This document shows, in pieces, positions 7,552 to 16,418 of a stretch of DNA of 64,000 nt. Origin of the DNA: DATJPY01 sp035506135 (GTDB lineage: Bacteria > Myxococcota_A > UBA9160 > PR03); the NCBI GenBank assembly GCA_035506135.1, contig DATJPY010000031.1:135263-199262 (forward strand), in the 5' to 3' direction. The notes beneath the pieces are model-generated. The model made no database searches and was not told the origin of the DNA. It worked only from the letters and a program-made list of their open reading frames with translations. Made by a program: the position numbers and the translations under genes. Numbering within the stretch: position 1 is the first letter of the stretch; every line of letters starts with the position of its first letter.

Positions 7552-9105
7552 GTGCGTCCCATCCGCGCGTTCCTCTTGAGCCTCGCAATCGCGGCCGCCG
7601 CCGGCTTCTGGCTCGCGGGCCCGGTGCTGTATCGGAGCTTCATCGGCCTCGACCCGAGCGCCTTCCCCGCCGGCACGCTGCTCGATGGGATCGGCCGTGC
7701 GCTGCTCCCGAGCCTCGGCTTCTCGATGGCGGGCGTCGTGCTCGTGATCGCGATGCTGCTCGCGATCGCCGCGGCGAGCTTCGCGTTCGTGCGTCGCGCG
7801 AGCCGCTCCCAGGTCGACCCGTCGCGGCGGAGCTTCCTGACGGGCGCGGCATCCGGCGCCGGCGCCGCGGTCGCCGCCAGCGCCGCGGGCGGTGCGCTCA
7901 TGATGGCGCGCGCCTTCTACGGGGTCGGCAACGAGGGCCGCGGCTGGCGCCCGCAGGCGACCGAGATCTTCGGCGCCAAGGTGGAGAACACGAGTCCCAC
8001 CTGGCCCGACGCGTGGAAGGGCTCGCGCGTGCGCGCCTACCGGCGCCTCGGGCGCACGGGGGTGGAGGTCTCCGACATCTCGCTCGGCACCGGCGCGCTC
8101 CAGGGCGCGAAGGGCGAGTCGATCGTGCGCGAGGCGATCGAGCGCGGTGTCACCTACATCGACACCGCGCCGGACTACTCGGGCGCGGGCAGCGAGAACG
8201 CGATCGGCCGCGCCATCCAGGGCCAGCGCGACCGCCTGTTCATCGCGACCAAGTTCTGCACGCCGCAGGGCCACCTGCCGCCCGGGACGCCGGTCGCGCG
8301 CTACAAGCAGGTGCTCGAGGACAGCCTGAAGCGCCTCGGCACCGACCACGTCGACCTCGCGCACGTGCACTCCTGCGACGAGATCGACCGGCTGATGGAT
8401 CCCAACATGCACGAGGCGTTCGACCAGCTCAAGGCCGAGGGCAAGGTGCGCTTCCTCGGCTTCTCGTCGCACACGCCGAACCTGGTCCAGGTGGCGAGCC
8501 GCGCGATCGAGTCGAACCGCTTCGACGTGATGATGCTCGCCTACCATCACGGCATCTGGCCGAGCCTCGGCGACGTGATCGCGCGCGCGCGGCGCGAGCG
8601 CGACATGGGCGTGGTGGCGATGAAGACGCTGAAGGGTGCGCGGCACAACGGGCTCGCCGGCTTCCGCGAGTCCGCCGGCGCCTACAGCCAGGCCGCCTTC
8701 CGCTGGGTGCTCTCGAATCCCGAGGTCTCGTGCCTCGTGGTCTCCTTCTACGAGCCGCAGCACGTCGACGAGTACCTGTTCGCGTCGGGAAGCGAGCCCA
8801 GCGCGCGGGACCACGCGCTGCTGCGCCGCTACGACGAGGTGATCGCGGGGAGCTACTGCCCGCCGCACTGCGGCGCCTGCCTCGACCACTGCCCGGAGCA
8901 GCTCGCGATCCACGACGTCTTCCGCTTCCGCATGTACTTCGAAGACTACGGCTGGGAGAAGCGCGGGATGGCGCAGTACGGAGCGCTCGGCAAGAACGCC
9001 TCCGTCTGCGCCGGCTGTGCGGCGCCGTGCCTCGGCCAATGCCCCGCCGGGATCGCGATCCAGGACCGCATGATCGAGTCGCACGAGCTGCTGCGCCTGG
9101 CATGA
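7552..9105 (+). CDS. membrane-anchored aldo/keto reductase with cysteine clusters
   Basis: 517 residues from a GTG start with a strong GGAGGAGGG ribosome site at 7537-7545. Residues 6-26 and 55-80 are hydrophobic membrane segments. They are followed by SRRSFLTGAA (91-100), a twin-arginine-like motif with another hydrophobic run. From about 160 on there is an aldo/keto reductase TIM barrel (LGRTGVEVSDISLGTGA, later IDTAPDYSGAGSE). The C-terminus has two cysteine groups: C436, C440, C443, C447 and C486, C489, C493, C497. These fit [4Fe-4S] binding as in ferredoxin-type AKR relatives. TATACT at 7521-7526 is a candidate -10. The next gene overlaps by 4 bases (ATGA). Function is probably a quinone- or periplasm-linked oxidoreductase (inference). 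Confidence 0.82.
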   Translation: MRPIRAFLLSLAIAAAAGFWLAGPVLYRSFIGLDPSAFPAGTLLDGIGRALLPSLGFSMAGVVLVIAMLLAIAAASFAFVRRASRSQVDPSRRSFLTGAASGAGAAVAASAAGGALMMARAFYGVGNEGRGWRPQATEIFGAKVENTSPTWPDAWKGSRVRAYRRLGRTGVEVSDISLGTGALQGAKGESIVREAIERGVTYIDTAPDYSGAGSENAIGRAIQGQRDRLFIATKFCTPQGHLPPGTPVARYKQVLEDSLKRLGTDHVDLAHVHSCDEIDRLMDPNMHEAFDQLKAEGKVRFLGFSSHTPNLVQVASRAIESNRFDVMMLAYHHGIWPSLGDVIARARRERDMGVVAMKTLKGARHNGLAGFRESAGAYSQAAFRWVLSNPEVSCLVVSFYEPQHVDEYLFASGSEPSARDHALLRRYDEVIAGSYCPPHCGACLDHCPEQLAIHDVFRFRMYFEDYGWEKRGMAQYGALGKNASVCAGCAAPCLGQCPAGIAIQDRMIESHELLRLA

Positions 9106-10202
9106 GCGACGACCGGGCGAATCGACGCATAATGGTGTACGGTGCGACCGGCTTCACCGGCCGCCTGGTCGTCGACGAGGCGCGGCGCCGCGGTCTCGAG
9201 CCGGTGCTCGGCGGCCGCAACCGCCGGTCGCTCGACGAGCTGGCCGACGCGGTGGGCGGTGCCGAGGTGCGCGCGGCGGACGCGGCGCGGCCGGCGACGC
9301 TCGGTGGCCTCTTCGACGGCGTCGGCGCGGTGATCAACTGCGCCGGGCCCTTCGCGCGGCTGGGCGAGCCGGTGCTGCGCGCGGCGATCGACGCCGGCGC
9401 GCACTATCTCGACACCACCGGCGAGCAGCTCTGGATGGCGCGCATGATGGACCTCCACAGCGCGGACGCGGAGCGCGCCGGGGTGACGGCGATCCTGGCC
9501 CACGCCTTCGAGTACGCGATCGGCGACTGCGCCGCGCGCATCGCCGTCGAGGAGACGCCAGGCGCCGAGACGGTCGAGGTCGTGAACCGGGTCGAAGGCT
9601 TCGGGACGAGCCGCGGCACCAAGAAGTCGGCGCTCGACGTGCTCGGCAAGCCCTCGCTGGCGGTGGTGAACGGCCGGCGCCGCGAGGAGGTGCCCTTCGC
9701 CCACCGCGCGCGCGTCCGCTTCCCCGACGAGGACGAGGACCACGTGGCGCTCTCCTTCCCCGGCGGCGAGGTGCTCTCGGTGCCCGGCTTCGCGCCGAGC
9801 GTGCGCGCCGTGCGCACCTACCTGGTGGTGCCGGCCGCGGCCGCCGCTCTGCTGCCCGCGTTGGCGCGAGCGGCGGGGGCGCTCGTGCGCGGTCCGCTGC
9901 GCGGCCTGATCGAGCGCCGCATCGACCGCGCGGCCTTCGGGCCCGGCGACGAGCGGCGCGACCAGCCCTGGTGGGTGCAGGCGCGGGTGCGCGCCGCCGG
10001 CGGTCGCGGCGTTCGGGTCACGGCGAGCGGCTACGACAGCTACGGCATCACCGCGGTGATCGCGGTGCTCGGCGCGCAGTGGCTGCTCGAGGGGCGGGCG
10101 AAGCGCGCGGGCGTCGTGACGACGGCGGCGGCCTTCGACCCGCGCGCCCTCCTCGACGCGCTCGCCGCATCGGGCGTCGCCTGGCGCATCGACCCGCTCT
10201 AG
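9102..10202 (+). CDS. saccharopine dehydrogenase-like / trans-acting enoyl reductase family protein
   Basis: 366 residues with an N-terminal Rossmann fold: GATGFTGRLV (about 14-23), then GGRNRRSLDELA. The family includes mycobacterial trans-acting enoyl reductases of phenolic-lipid synthesis and many uncharacterised saccharopine-dehydrogenase-like proteins. A hydrophobic stretch around residue 245 (VVPAAAAALLPALARAAGA) suggests membrane association, as is usual in the family. It starts inside the stop of the aldo/keto reductase gene (ATGA overlap), so the two are translationally coupled. The DUF1329 gene follows after 13 bases, giving a three-gene plus-strand operon. Confidence 0.8.
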   Translation: MSDDRANRRIMVYGATGFTGRLVVDEARRRGLEPVLGGRNRRSLDELADAVGGAEVRAADAARPATLGGLFDGVGAVINCAGPFARLGEPVLRAAIDAGAHYLDTTGEQLWMARMMDLHSADAERAGVTAILAHAFEYAIGDCAARIAVEETPGAETVEVVNRVEGFGTSRGTKKSALDVLGKPSLAVVNGRRREEVPFAHRARVRFPDEDEDHVALSFPGGEVLSVPGFAPSVRAVRTYLVVPAAAAALLPALARAAGALVRGPLRGLIERRIDRAAFGPGDERRDQPWWVQARVRAAGGRGVRVTASGYDSYGITAVIAVLGAQWLLEGRAKRAGVVTTAAAFDPRALLDALAASGVAWRIDPL

Positions 10203-10215
10203 GGAGGAGGGGCCC

Positions 10216-11694
10216 ATGATCGCGATGCGTTTCGCGCTCGCGCTCCTGCTGGCGATGGCCGGCGCCGAGGCACGGGCCGCCGGCGCGGCGTCGCCGTGGG
10301 CGCTGCCGGCCGAGGGCAAGTGCCAGCCGGAGGGAGGGCTGCGCGCGGCGCCCGGCGAGGATGCCTCCGCGCCGGTCCCCTTCCAGACCGGCGACAGCTT
10401 CGAGATCGGGCGCCTCGAGGTCCTGCGCCGCTTCGTGCCGAAGGAGCTCTGGCAGTATCGCGACCGCTTCTTCTACGAGGGCATGCGGCTCGAGATCGGA
10501 CCCTGCTTCCGCGACTACGGTGCCCCGGCCTTCTACCGCGAGGCGACCGAGAAGCTGCGCGGGCAGGCGAAGCTCGACGGCGGCGGCCTCACGGGATATC
10601 TCGCCGGGCAGCCGTTCCCGCCGGACACGATCGATCCGGCCGATCCGCAGGCCGGCGCGCTCTGGGCGTGGAACGTCGCGCAGCGCTATCAGGCCGCGGG
10701 CTTCCGCGGGAAGTTCCGCGTCACCGACCTCCTCGGCCGCGTCGGCCGCGCGGAGCCCTTCGACGGCGAGATCTTCAAGCTCGACGTGTCGCACCGCGCC
10801 GATCTCCCCGGCAGCGGCTATGCGGTGTCGTTCGCCAAGGGCAACGACTGGGTCGCGGGCGGCAAGCTCTTCTCGCCGTTCGCCGCGCGCGACTTCGCCT
10901 GGCGTCAGTACCGCAACGACGAGAACAAGACCAAGGCGATCCGCACCGACGACCTGGTCGCCTTCCTGCCCGAGTGGCGCCGCGTCCGCCGCATCCCGGC
11001 CGTCGACATCGAAGGCCTCTACATGCCGTCCTTCAGCGTGGGCGTGCAGCCCAGCCAGCAGCTCATGGTCGGGAGCGGCGCCGGCTCCTTCGGCGGCGGC
11101 GTGGCGGCGGCGGGCGCTCCGAGCGGCGTGGGCGGCGGCACCATCCAGACCAAGCGGAGCGGCTTCGAGGGCCTCGAGATCCGCCCGGTGCTGTGGTCCT
11201 ATCGCGTGGTGGGCGTCGAGGACCTGCTGGCGCCGATCAACATCGCCGCTCCGGTGTACCCCGCCGAGGCGAACCGCGAGTTCGGTCCCTGGGGTCTCTC
11301 GTTCGCCAGCGACCGCTGGGATCTGCGGCGCGTGCTGGTGCTCGAGGCGCGCGTCAAGGGCCAGCCGGGCTTTCGCGGTGAGAGCCGGCTCACCATGTAC
11401 GTCGACCTGCAGACGCTGGTGCCGCTCTACTACATCTCGTACAGCTCGAAGGAGGAGCCGATCGACATCGGCGTCTTCGCGAGCCGCTGGAGCGAGGATC
11501 GGCCCGACTACCCGAAGTGGCCCGATGACCCGCAGCGGCCGGTGCGCGTGGTCGACTCGGTGGGCGCCGCGTTCGCGAATCTCGCCGAGGAGGGGAGCTG
11601 GCGCCGCGAGTCGTGGGATCTCGTGTCGACGCCGCCGCCCGAGGCCGAGCTCAAGAAGCTCGAGTCCTCGACGGACCTGACCAAGGGGCGCTGA
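10216..11694 (+). CDS. DUF1329-like exported protein
   Basis: 492 residues with a cleavable signal peptide (hydrophobic residues 5-17, AEARAA near the cut). The body has features I associate with DUF1329: Tyr/Trp-rich beta-sheet segments, KELWQYRDRFFYEGM near residue 76, and a C-terminal half with repeated R-x-VLVLEA and VDLQTLVPLYYIS strands like LolA/LolB-type lipid-binding folds. DUF1329 proteins are periplasmic or outer-membrane and often sit with RND exporters or lipid/steroid metabolism genes. Here it follows the aldo/keto reductase and enoyl-reductase genes in one operon. A Gly/Ala-rich loop occurs at about 280-310. The specific role is unknown. Confidence 0.65.
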   Translation: MIAMRFALALLLAMAGAEARAAGAASPWALPAEGKCQPEGGLRAAPGEDASAPVPFQTGDSFEIGRLEVLRRFVPKELWQYRDRFFYEGMRLEIGPCFRDYGAPAFYREATEKLRGQAKLDGGGLTGYLAGQPFPPDTIDPADPQAGALWAWNVAQRYQAAGFRGKFRVTDLLGRVGRAEPFDGEIFKLDVSHRADLPGSGYAVSFAKGNDWVAGGKLFSPFAARDFAWRQYRNDENKTKAIRTDDLVAFLPEWRRVRRIPAVDIEGLYMPSFSVGVQPSQQLMVGSGAGSFGGGVAAAGAPSGVGGGTIQTKRSGFEGLEIRPVLWSYRVVGVEDLLAPINIAAPVYPAEANREFGPWGLSFASDRWDLRRVLVLEARVKGQPGFRGESRLTMYVDLQTLVPLYYISYSSKEEPIDIGVFASRWSEDRPDYPKWPDDPQRPVRVVDSVGAAFANLAEEGSWRRESWDLVSTPPPEAELKKLESSTDLTKGR

Positions 11695-11707
11695 GCCCCG
11701 GACCGGC

Positions 11708-13162
11708 CTACTCGCCCTCGCGCCGGATCGCTCGCACGAACGCGCTGTGCAGGGCCTCGCGGATGGTCGCGCGGTCCGTCTTGCCGTAGACGTCGCGGAA
11801 GGCGCGCAGCGGGATGATGCCCTTCGCCATCGACCGATGGCCGCCGCCCACGCCGAGGCCCTCGACCACGGCGCGCACCACCTCGCCGGCGGCTCGCACG
11901 TAGCCGACGTTGCGCACCGAGAAGACCAGGTCCGAGCCGACCAGCCCGGCGGCGACCGCCCACTCGGCGCCCTCGGCCTGGAGCCCCAGGTCGGCCACCT
12001 GCGGGATCACGTCCTCGCGCACGCGGCCCAACACCAGGATGTGGATTCCCTCCTCCACGGAGGTCGAGGCGAGCGCGCGACCCATCGCGCGCAGCCCGTC
12101 GAGCGGCAGCGCGGGCCGCTCGATGCGGCGCAGCAGCGCCGGGCTGTGGTGGGCGTGCAGGAAGGCGAACGCCTGGATGTCGCGCGAGCCGGTCTCGCGG
12201 CCGAGGAGCTGCGTGTCGCTCTTGATGCCGTAGAGCAGTGCGGTGGCGAGACGCGGCCGCACCTCGGTGCCCGACGCGCGCACGTACTCCGTGAGGATCG
12301 TCGAGGTCGCGCCGTAGCCGGGGCGGATGTCGCGGATCACCGCGTCGTAGCCGGCGCGCTCCGGATGGTGATCGATCACGGCGTCGACCGAGAGCACGCG
12401 TCCTGGAGGGTTCTCGCCGAACACCGAGGGCTGTACGTCGAGCAGCGCCAGGCCGTCGAACTCGTCGAGATCGGCGGCCGAGATGGTGCGCACCTCGATG
12501 TTGAGCGCCTGGACCATCGCCCGGTTCTCGGGTCGCTTCACCGCGCCGAACGAGACCAGGGGCGCCGTGGGGCTCTTGCGCCCGAGCAGCGCGCGGAGCG
12601 CGTAGCCGCACGCGATGCCGTCGGGATCGGGGTCGGGCTGCAGGAGGATGGCGAGCTTCTCGCGGCCGCCGAGCAGCTCGCGCAGCTCCACCACGCGGCG
12701 CAGGTTGCCGACGTGGTCGAACTCCTCGTCGAAGTCGTCTCGGATCAGGGAGCGCAGGCGACCGAGGCGGATGCATCGGTGCGGCGGCAGGTCCTCCGGC
12801 GCGATCTGATCGGACAGCACGAGCACGCAGCTCGTCGGCACGGCCTCGGCGATGACCGCGACGGCGGTCCGCACGAAGCCGACCTCCTCCGAGACGATCC
12901 CGAAGACGTCCCCTTCCTTGGGGTTGAGCTTCAGGATCGCTTCGGGGCTGAGGCCACCGGAGAGTGCGCGGAACCCGGGCGGCCGGGCACGCGACTCGTC
13001 GTCACGTGGCACCCAGGTGAGCTCCTCGTGGTCCCCGGCGCCGATGCGACACCAGAGCCGCGCGAGCTCGGCGCCATCGCACACGATGATGCGGCGGTCC
13101 AATCCATCCCCCGGAGCCGGCCTGCCGGCCCCTGCGACGGGCAGGCATTCTAGCGGAGCCAT
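11708..13162 (-). CDS. DHH-family phosphoesterase with an extra N-terminal domain
   Basis: 484 residues. The DHH core starts near residue 165 with QPDPDPDG (175-182), an Asp at D242, the signature DHH at 264-266, and a DHHA1 ending in GGGHRSMAKG (about 445). This is the layout of NrnA-type nanoRNase/pAp phosphatases and related cyclic-dinucleotide phosphodiesterases. Residues 85-150 (VFGIVSEEVGFVRTAVAVI..., VLVLSDQ) look like a small Rossmann/TrkA-N-like domain absent from the short NrnA enzymes. The ATG has no obvious ribosome site; an in-frame TTG at residue 21 is the alternative start. An 18-base perfect palindrome lies just upstream. Confidence 0.85.
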   Translation of the reverse strand: MAPLECLPVAGAGRPAPGDGLDRRIIVCDGAELARLWCRIGAGDHEELTWVPRDDESRARPPGFRALSGGLSPEAILKLNPKEGDVFGIVSEEVGFVRTAVAVIAEAVPTSCVLVLSDQIAPEDLPPHRCIRLGRLRSLIRDDFDEEFDHVGNLRRVVELRELLGGREKLAILLQPDPDPDGIACGYALRALLGRKSPTAPLVSFGAVKRPENRAMVQALNIEVRTISAADLDEFDGLALLDVQPSVFGENPPGRVLSVDAVIDHHPERAGYDAVIRDIRPGYGATSTILTEYVRASGTEVRPRLATALLYGIKSDTQLLGRETGSRDIQAFAFLHAHHSPALLRRIERPALPLDGLRAMGRALASTSVEEGIHILVLGRVREDVIPQVADLGLQAEGAEWAVAAGLVGSDLVFSVRNVGYVRAAGEVVRAVVEGLGVGGGHRSMAKGIIPLRAFRDVYGKTDRATIREALHSAFVRAIRREGE

Positions 13163-13179
13163 GGTTACAAAATGGGAAC

Positions 13180-13197
13180 GTGACCCCGCGGGGTCAC
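13180..13197. promoter_or_regulatory. 18-base perfect palindrome
   Basis: GTGACCCCGCGGGGTCAC is a perfect inverted repeat 18 bases before the DHH gene start and 114 bases after the acyl-CoA synthetase stop. As RNA on the minus strand it forms a 9-bp stem without loop, and the following bases include a short T run. It may be a protein-binding operator or a terminator of the synthetase gene. Confidence 0.35.
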
Positions 13198-13310
13198 CCT
13201 TCTCCCTGGCTCGCCTGAGTCGGTGCCGGGCCGTCGCGAGCGGGTGATCTTGCCAGACGCGCCTCAGCGCCTAGCGTGCGGCGCCTGCTGGGGTTTCGGG
13301 CCGACGCCCC

Positions 13311-14930
13311 TCAGGGCTGCAGGCCGAGCGCCTCGAGCGCGCGGCCCCTGGCGCCCTTGTAGTCGGCCTTGCCGTTCGGGGCACGCAGGCTCACGTCGGC
13401 GAAGACGACGCGTTTCGGAGTCTTGTAGCCCGCCAGCCGCTCGCGCACGTGGCGGCGCAGCTCCGCCTCGTCGGCGCGGGCGCCCGGCTCGAGCAGGACC
13501 ACGCCGGTGACCGCCTCGCCCCAGGTGTCGTCGGGCACACCGACCACGATCGCATCGGCCACACAGGGATGTGTCTTCAGCGCCTCCTCGACCTCTTCGG
13601 GGTAGACCTTCTCGCCGGCGGTGTTGATGCACACGGAGCCGCGGCCGAGCAGGTTCAGCGTGCCGTCGGCGTTCACCGTGCACCAGTCGCCGGGGATCGA
13701 CCAGCGGCGCCCCTGATACTCCTTGAAGGTCTCCGCGGTCTTCTTCTCGTCCTTGTAGTAGCCGAGCGGGATCGGACCCGATCGCGCGATGTAGCCCGGC
13801 TCGTCGCCGCCGGGGGCGACCTCGCGGCCGTCCGGCGTGAAGACCTTGCAGTTGGGACCGATCCGGAACTTCGCGAGCTGCACCGTGCTGTCGCGGGTGG
13901 TGAGCTCGGTGCCGAATCCGACCGCCTCGCTCGATCCGAACGAGTCGTAGAGGATCGCGTGAGGCAGGTGCTTCAGGAGACCCTGCTTGATCGGGGGGCT
14001 GAAGATCACGCCGGACGACACCACGAGCAGGAAGCGCGAGAGGTCCCAGCGCCCCGGGTTCTCGTCGAGCGCCTTCAGCATCGGCCGGGCGAAGGCGTCG
14101 CCGACGATGGCCGCGGCGTTGACCCCGCGCGCCTCGATCGTGGCCCAGAGCTCCTCGGCGTCGAGGCTCTTGCCCGCGAGCGTCACGATCGTTCCGCCGC
14201 TGCCGAGCGCGTTGATCGCCGTGAAGAGCCCCGTGCCGTGCATCAGTGGACAGGCGGGCAGGAGCCGCTGCGCGCGCGCCTCCTGGGCGACGCGCCCGCG
14301 ATGCTCCTCGGCGCTCTCGCTCGCCTTCTCCGCGACCACCGCGTTGCCGCCGCCGCCGAGCGCGTGATAGAGGGCGCGGTGCTCCCACATCACGCCCTTC
14401 GGCATTCCGGTGGTGCCACCGGTGTACATGAAGAGCAGATCGCTCGGGCTGCGCTGGATCTCGAGCCGGCGCTCCGTCCCGTCGCCGACCAGCTCCGCGT
14501 AGGGGGTCGCGAAGCCGTTGCCGGAGCTCCCGTCCTCGATCTCGATCCAGCTTCGCACCGTGGGCAGGCGGTCGCGCACCTTGGCGATGCGGTCGGCGAA
14601 CTCAGCCTCGTAGACCACCGCCGTGGCATCCGAGTTGTCGAGCAGGTAGCAGAGCTCCTCCTCGCGGTAGCGGTAGTTGACGTTGACCGGCACCAGGCGC
14701 GCCTTGAGGCCGGCGATCAGGGCCTCGACGAACTCGGGGCGGTTGTAGGCGTACAGCGCGAGCTTGTCTCCCGGTCGGTGCTCCCGCGCGAGCTCGAGCG
14801 CGAGCGCGTTGGCGCGCCGGTCGAGCTCGCGCCAGGTGCGCGTCGGCCCGTCGATGCCGTGGGCGAGCGCGAGGCGCTCCGGAACGGTGTCAGCGACCAG
14901 CTCGAAGAGGTCGGCGAGATTCCAGTCCAT
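13311..14930 (-). CDS. acyl-CoA synthetase (AMP-dependent synthetase/ligase)
   Basis: 539 residues. It activates a carboxylic acid to acyl-AMP and then acyl-CoA. Seen: the P-loop motif MYTGGTTGMPKGVMWEH (about 168-184), the adenylate motif YDSFGSSEAVGFG in the middle, and the C-terminal-domain hinge RGSVCINTAGEKVYPEEVEEAL with the later catalytic Lys in YKTPKRV/NGKADYK. Length is typical of FadD13-like fatty or aromatic acid:CoA ligases. No signal peptide. It is the upstream neighbour of the DHH gene, separated by 148 bases, so not clearly an operon. The acid it uses cannot be read from sequence. Confidence 0.92.
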   Translation of the reverse strand: MDWNLADLFELVADTVPERLALAHGIDGPTRTWRELDRRANALALELAREHRPGDKLALYAYNRPEFVEALIAGLKARLVPVNVNYRYREEELCYLLDNSDATAVVYEAEFADRIAKVRDRLPTVRSWIEIEDGSSGNGFATPYAELVGDGTERRLEIQRSPSDLLFMYTGGTTGMPKGVMWEHRALYHALGGGGNAVVAEKASESAEEHRGRVAQEARAQRLLPACPLMHGTGLFTAINALGSGGTIVTLAGKSLDAEELWATIEARGVNAAAIVGDAFARPMLKALDENPGRWDLSRFLLVVSSGVIFSPPIKQGLLKHLPHAILYDSFGSSEAVGFGTELTTRDSTVQLAKFRIGPNCKVFTPDGREVAPGGDEPGYIARSGPIPLGYYKDEKKTAETFKEYQGRRWSIPGDWCTVNADGTLNLLGRGSVCINTAGEKVYPEEVEEALKTHPCVADAIVVGVPDDTWGEAVTGVVLLEPGARADEAELRRHVRERLAGYKTPKRVVFADVSLRAPNGKADYKGARGRALEALGLQP

Positions 14931-15034
14931 CGGTCTAGTCCATCGGCCTCCCTCGCGAAGCCCGGGAGCGCGAGCGGCCGGAGCGCCCGGAGCTGACGGT
15001 CACCACGTTACACGAGGGTCGCTACGATCGCCGC

Positions 15035-15880
15035 GTGCAGCGGATCTTCGTGGGCGACGTGCAGGGCTGCGCCGACGAGCTCGAGCAGGTGATCGCGCGG
15101 GCCGAGCGCGAGCACGGCGACGCCTTCGAGCTCTGGCTCGTCGGCGACCTGGTGAACCGCGGCCCCAGGAGCCGCCGCGCGCTCGAGCGCGTGCGCGCGC
15201 TCGCAGACCGCGGGCGCGCGCGCGCCGTGCTCGGGAACCACGAGCTGGCGCTGCTGCGCGTCGCCTTCGGCCAGCGTGCGCCGGCCCCGGGCGACACCTT
15301 CGGGGACGTGCTCGACGGCGCCGACCGCGACGCGTGGCTCGACTGGATCCGTGGCTGGCCGCTCGCGATCACCGGCCGCCTCGGCGCCCGGCGCTTTGCG
15401 ATGGTGCACGCCGCCGTCGCCCCGGAGTGGAGCCTCGACGAGCTCGAGGCCCACGCGCGGCGCGTGGAGAAGCGGCTGCGCCGCTCGCGCGACGCAGCCG
15501 CCGAGCTGCTCGCGGCCGAGCCCGGCGAGGATCCCGAGGCCGACGTGCTCGCGCGCGTCACGCGCTGCCGCAGCGTCGACGCCCGCGGCCGCTGGTCGAG
15601 CCGTCCCCCGGAGCGCCCCGACGGCGCCTGGCACCGGCGCTGGGCCTCGCGCGCGCACGACTACGCAGTCGTGTACGGACACTGGGCGCTTCAGGGACTC
15701 CACGTGGCCCCGATGCTGCGCGGGCTCGACAGCGGTTGTGTGTACAATGGGTCGCCGAACCCCACGTTCCTCACCGCCTGGGTGCCGCCGCCGGACGCGC
15801 GCGAGCCCTTCGCCGTGCCCGACGAGCACTTCTGGCGCATCCCCGCGCGCGGCGTGTACTGGCGCGGCGGCGCTGACTGA
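15035..15880 (+). CDS. apaH: symmetrical bis(5'-nucleosyl)-tetraphosphatase (ApaH-like)
   Basis: 281-residue metallophosphoesterase that hydrolyses Ap4A to two ADP and can remove NpnN caps from RNA. The ApaH-type motifs are in order: GDVQGC (7-12), GDLVNRGPRS (37-46), GNHELALL (67-74), and a later YGHWALQG. Length matches E. coli ApaH (about 280). The GTG start at 15035 places the first metal-binding Asp (D8) at the usual distance. Stand-alone here, not in the surA-pdxA-rsmA-apaG context of enterobacteria. It is followed by the longest non-coding stretch of the window. Confidence 0.9.
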   Translation: MQRIFVGDVQGCADELEQVIARAEREHGDAFELWLVGDLVNRGPRSRRALERVRALADRGRARAVLGNHELALLRVAFGQRAPAPGDTFGDVLDGADRDAWLDWIRGWPLAITGRLGARRFAMVHAAVAPEWSLDELEAHARRVEKRLRRSRDAAAELLAAEPGEDPEADVLARVTRCRSVDARGRWSSRPPERPDGAWHRRWASRAHDYAVVYGHWALQGLHVAPMLRGLDSGCVYNGSPNPTFLTAWVPPPDAREPFAVPDEHFWRIPARGVYWRGGAD

Positions 15881-16418
15881 GCGCGACCTGTCGCGGCCGT
15901 GACGTCGCGACCAGAAACGGCTTGATCTTTTCCGCCATGGGCGTAGAGTGGCGTGGTACCCCGGCGTCGGGCGCAAGGAGACCGAGGTCCCGCTCTCGCC
16001 GGCCCATCGAAGCGCCGTGCGCGCCGGGTACACACGAGTGCCGGCAGCTGCGGGTTGAGGCAGGGGAAGGCTTCCCGGACCCGGGAGCTTCCAAACACAA
16101 GCCGGAGACCGACGGAGGCGACGACTCGATCGGTCGTCGATCAGGGCCCTGGGCGCGCGGCGCTGCAGATCCCGTGAGCTCCGCACGAGCAGGCGCGCGG
16201 CGAGCGGGCGAGACGCCTCCCGAGGACGCGGCAAAGCGTGGGCTCGGCACGCGCTCCATCGACGAGCACTCCGTGGGTGTGCTCCATCGGCGTGTGGACG
16301 GGAAACGCGCCGAGGGACGCGCCGACGGAGGCCGGGACACCGACGCGTCGCTCCGGTGATTGGCCTAGAGCCGGGCTGCCCCGACGGAGGTCCAGGAAGC
16401 CCCCTGCCGCCTCGGCGA
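15881..16418. other. 538-base region without a recognisable gene
   Basis: Lies between the convergent ApaH and HEAT-repeat genes. Open frames cross it on both strands but give Arg/Ser/Pro-rich translations without family features, so I do not call a gene. An inverted repeat GACGAC-N7-GTCGTC sits at 16120-16138. I looked for tRNA, SRP, RNase P, 6S and common riboswitch signatures and recognised none. It could hold an unrecognised RNA, a decayed gene, or nothing. Confidence 0.5.

Noticed and set aside
15922..16359. A protein gene of 145 codons on the plus strand in the gap
   Set aside because: Composition is Arg/Gly/Ser-rich with no conserved pattern, and equally long frames exist on the other strand.
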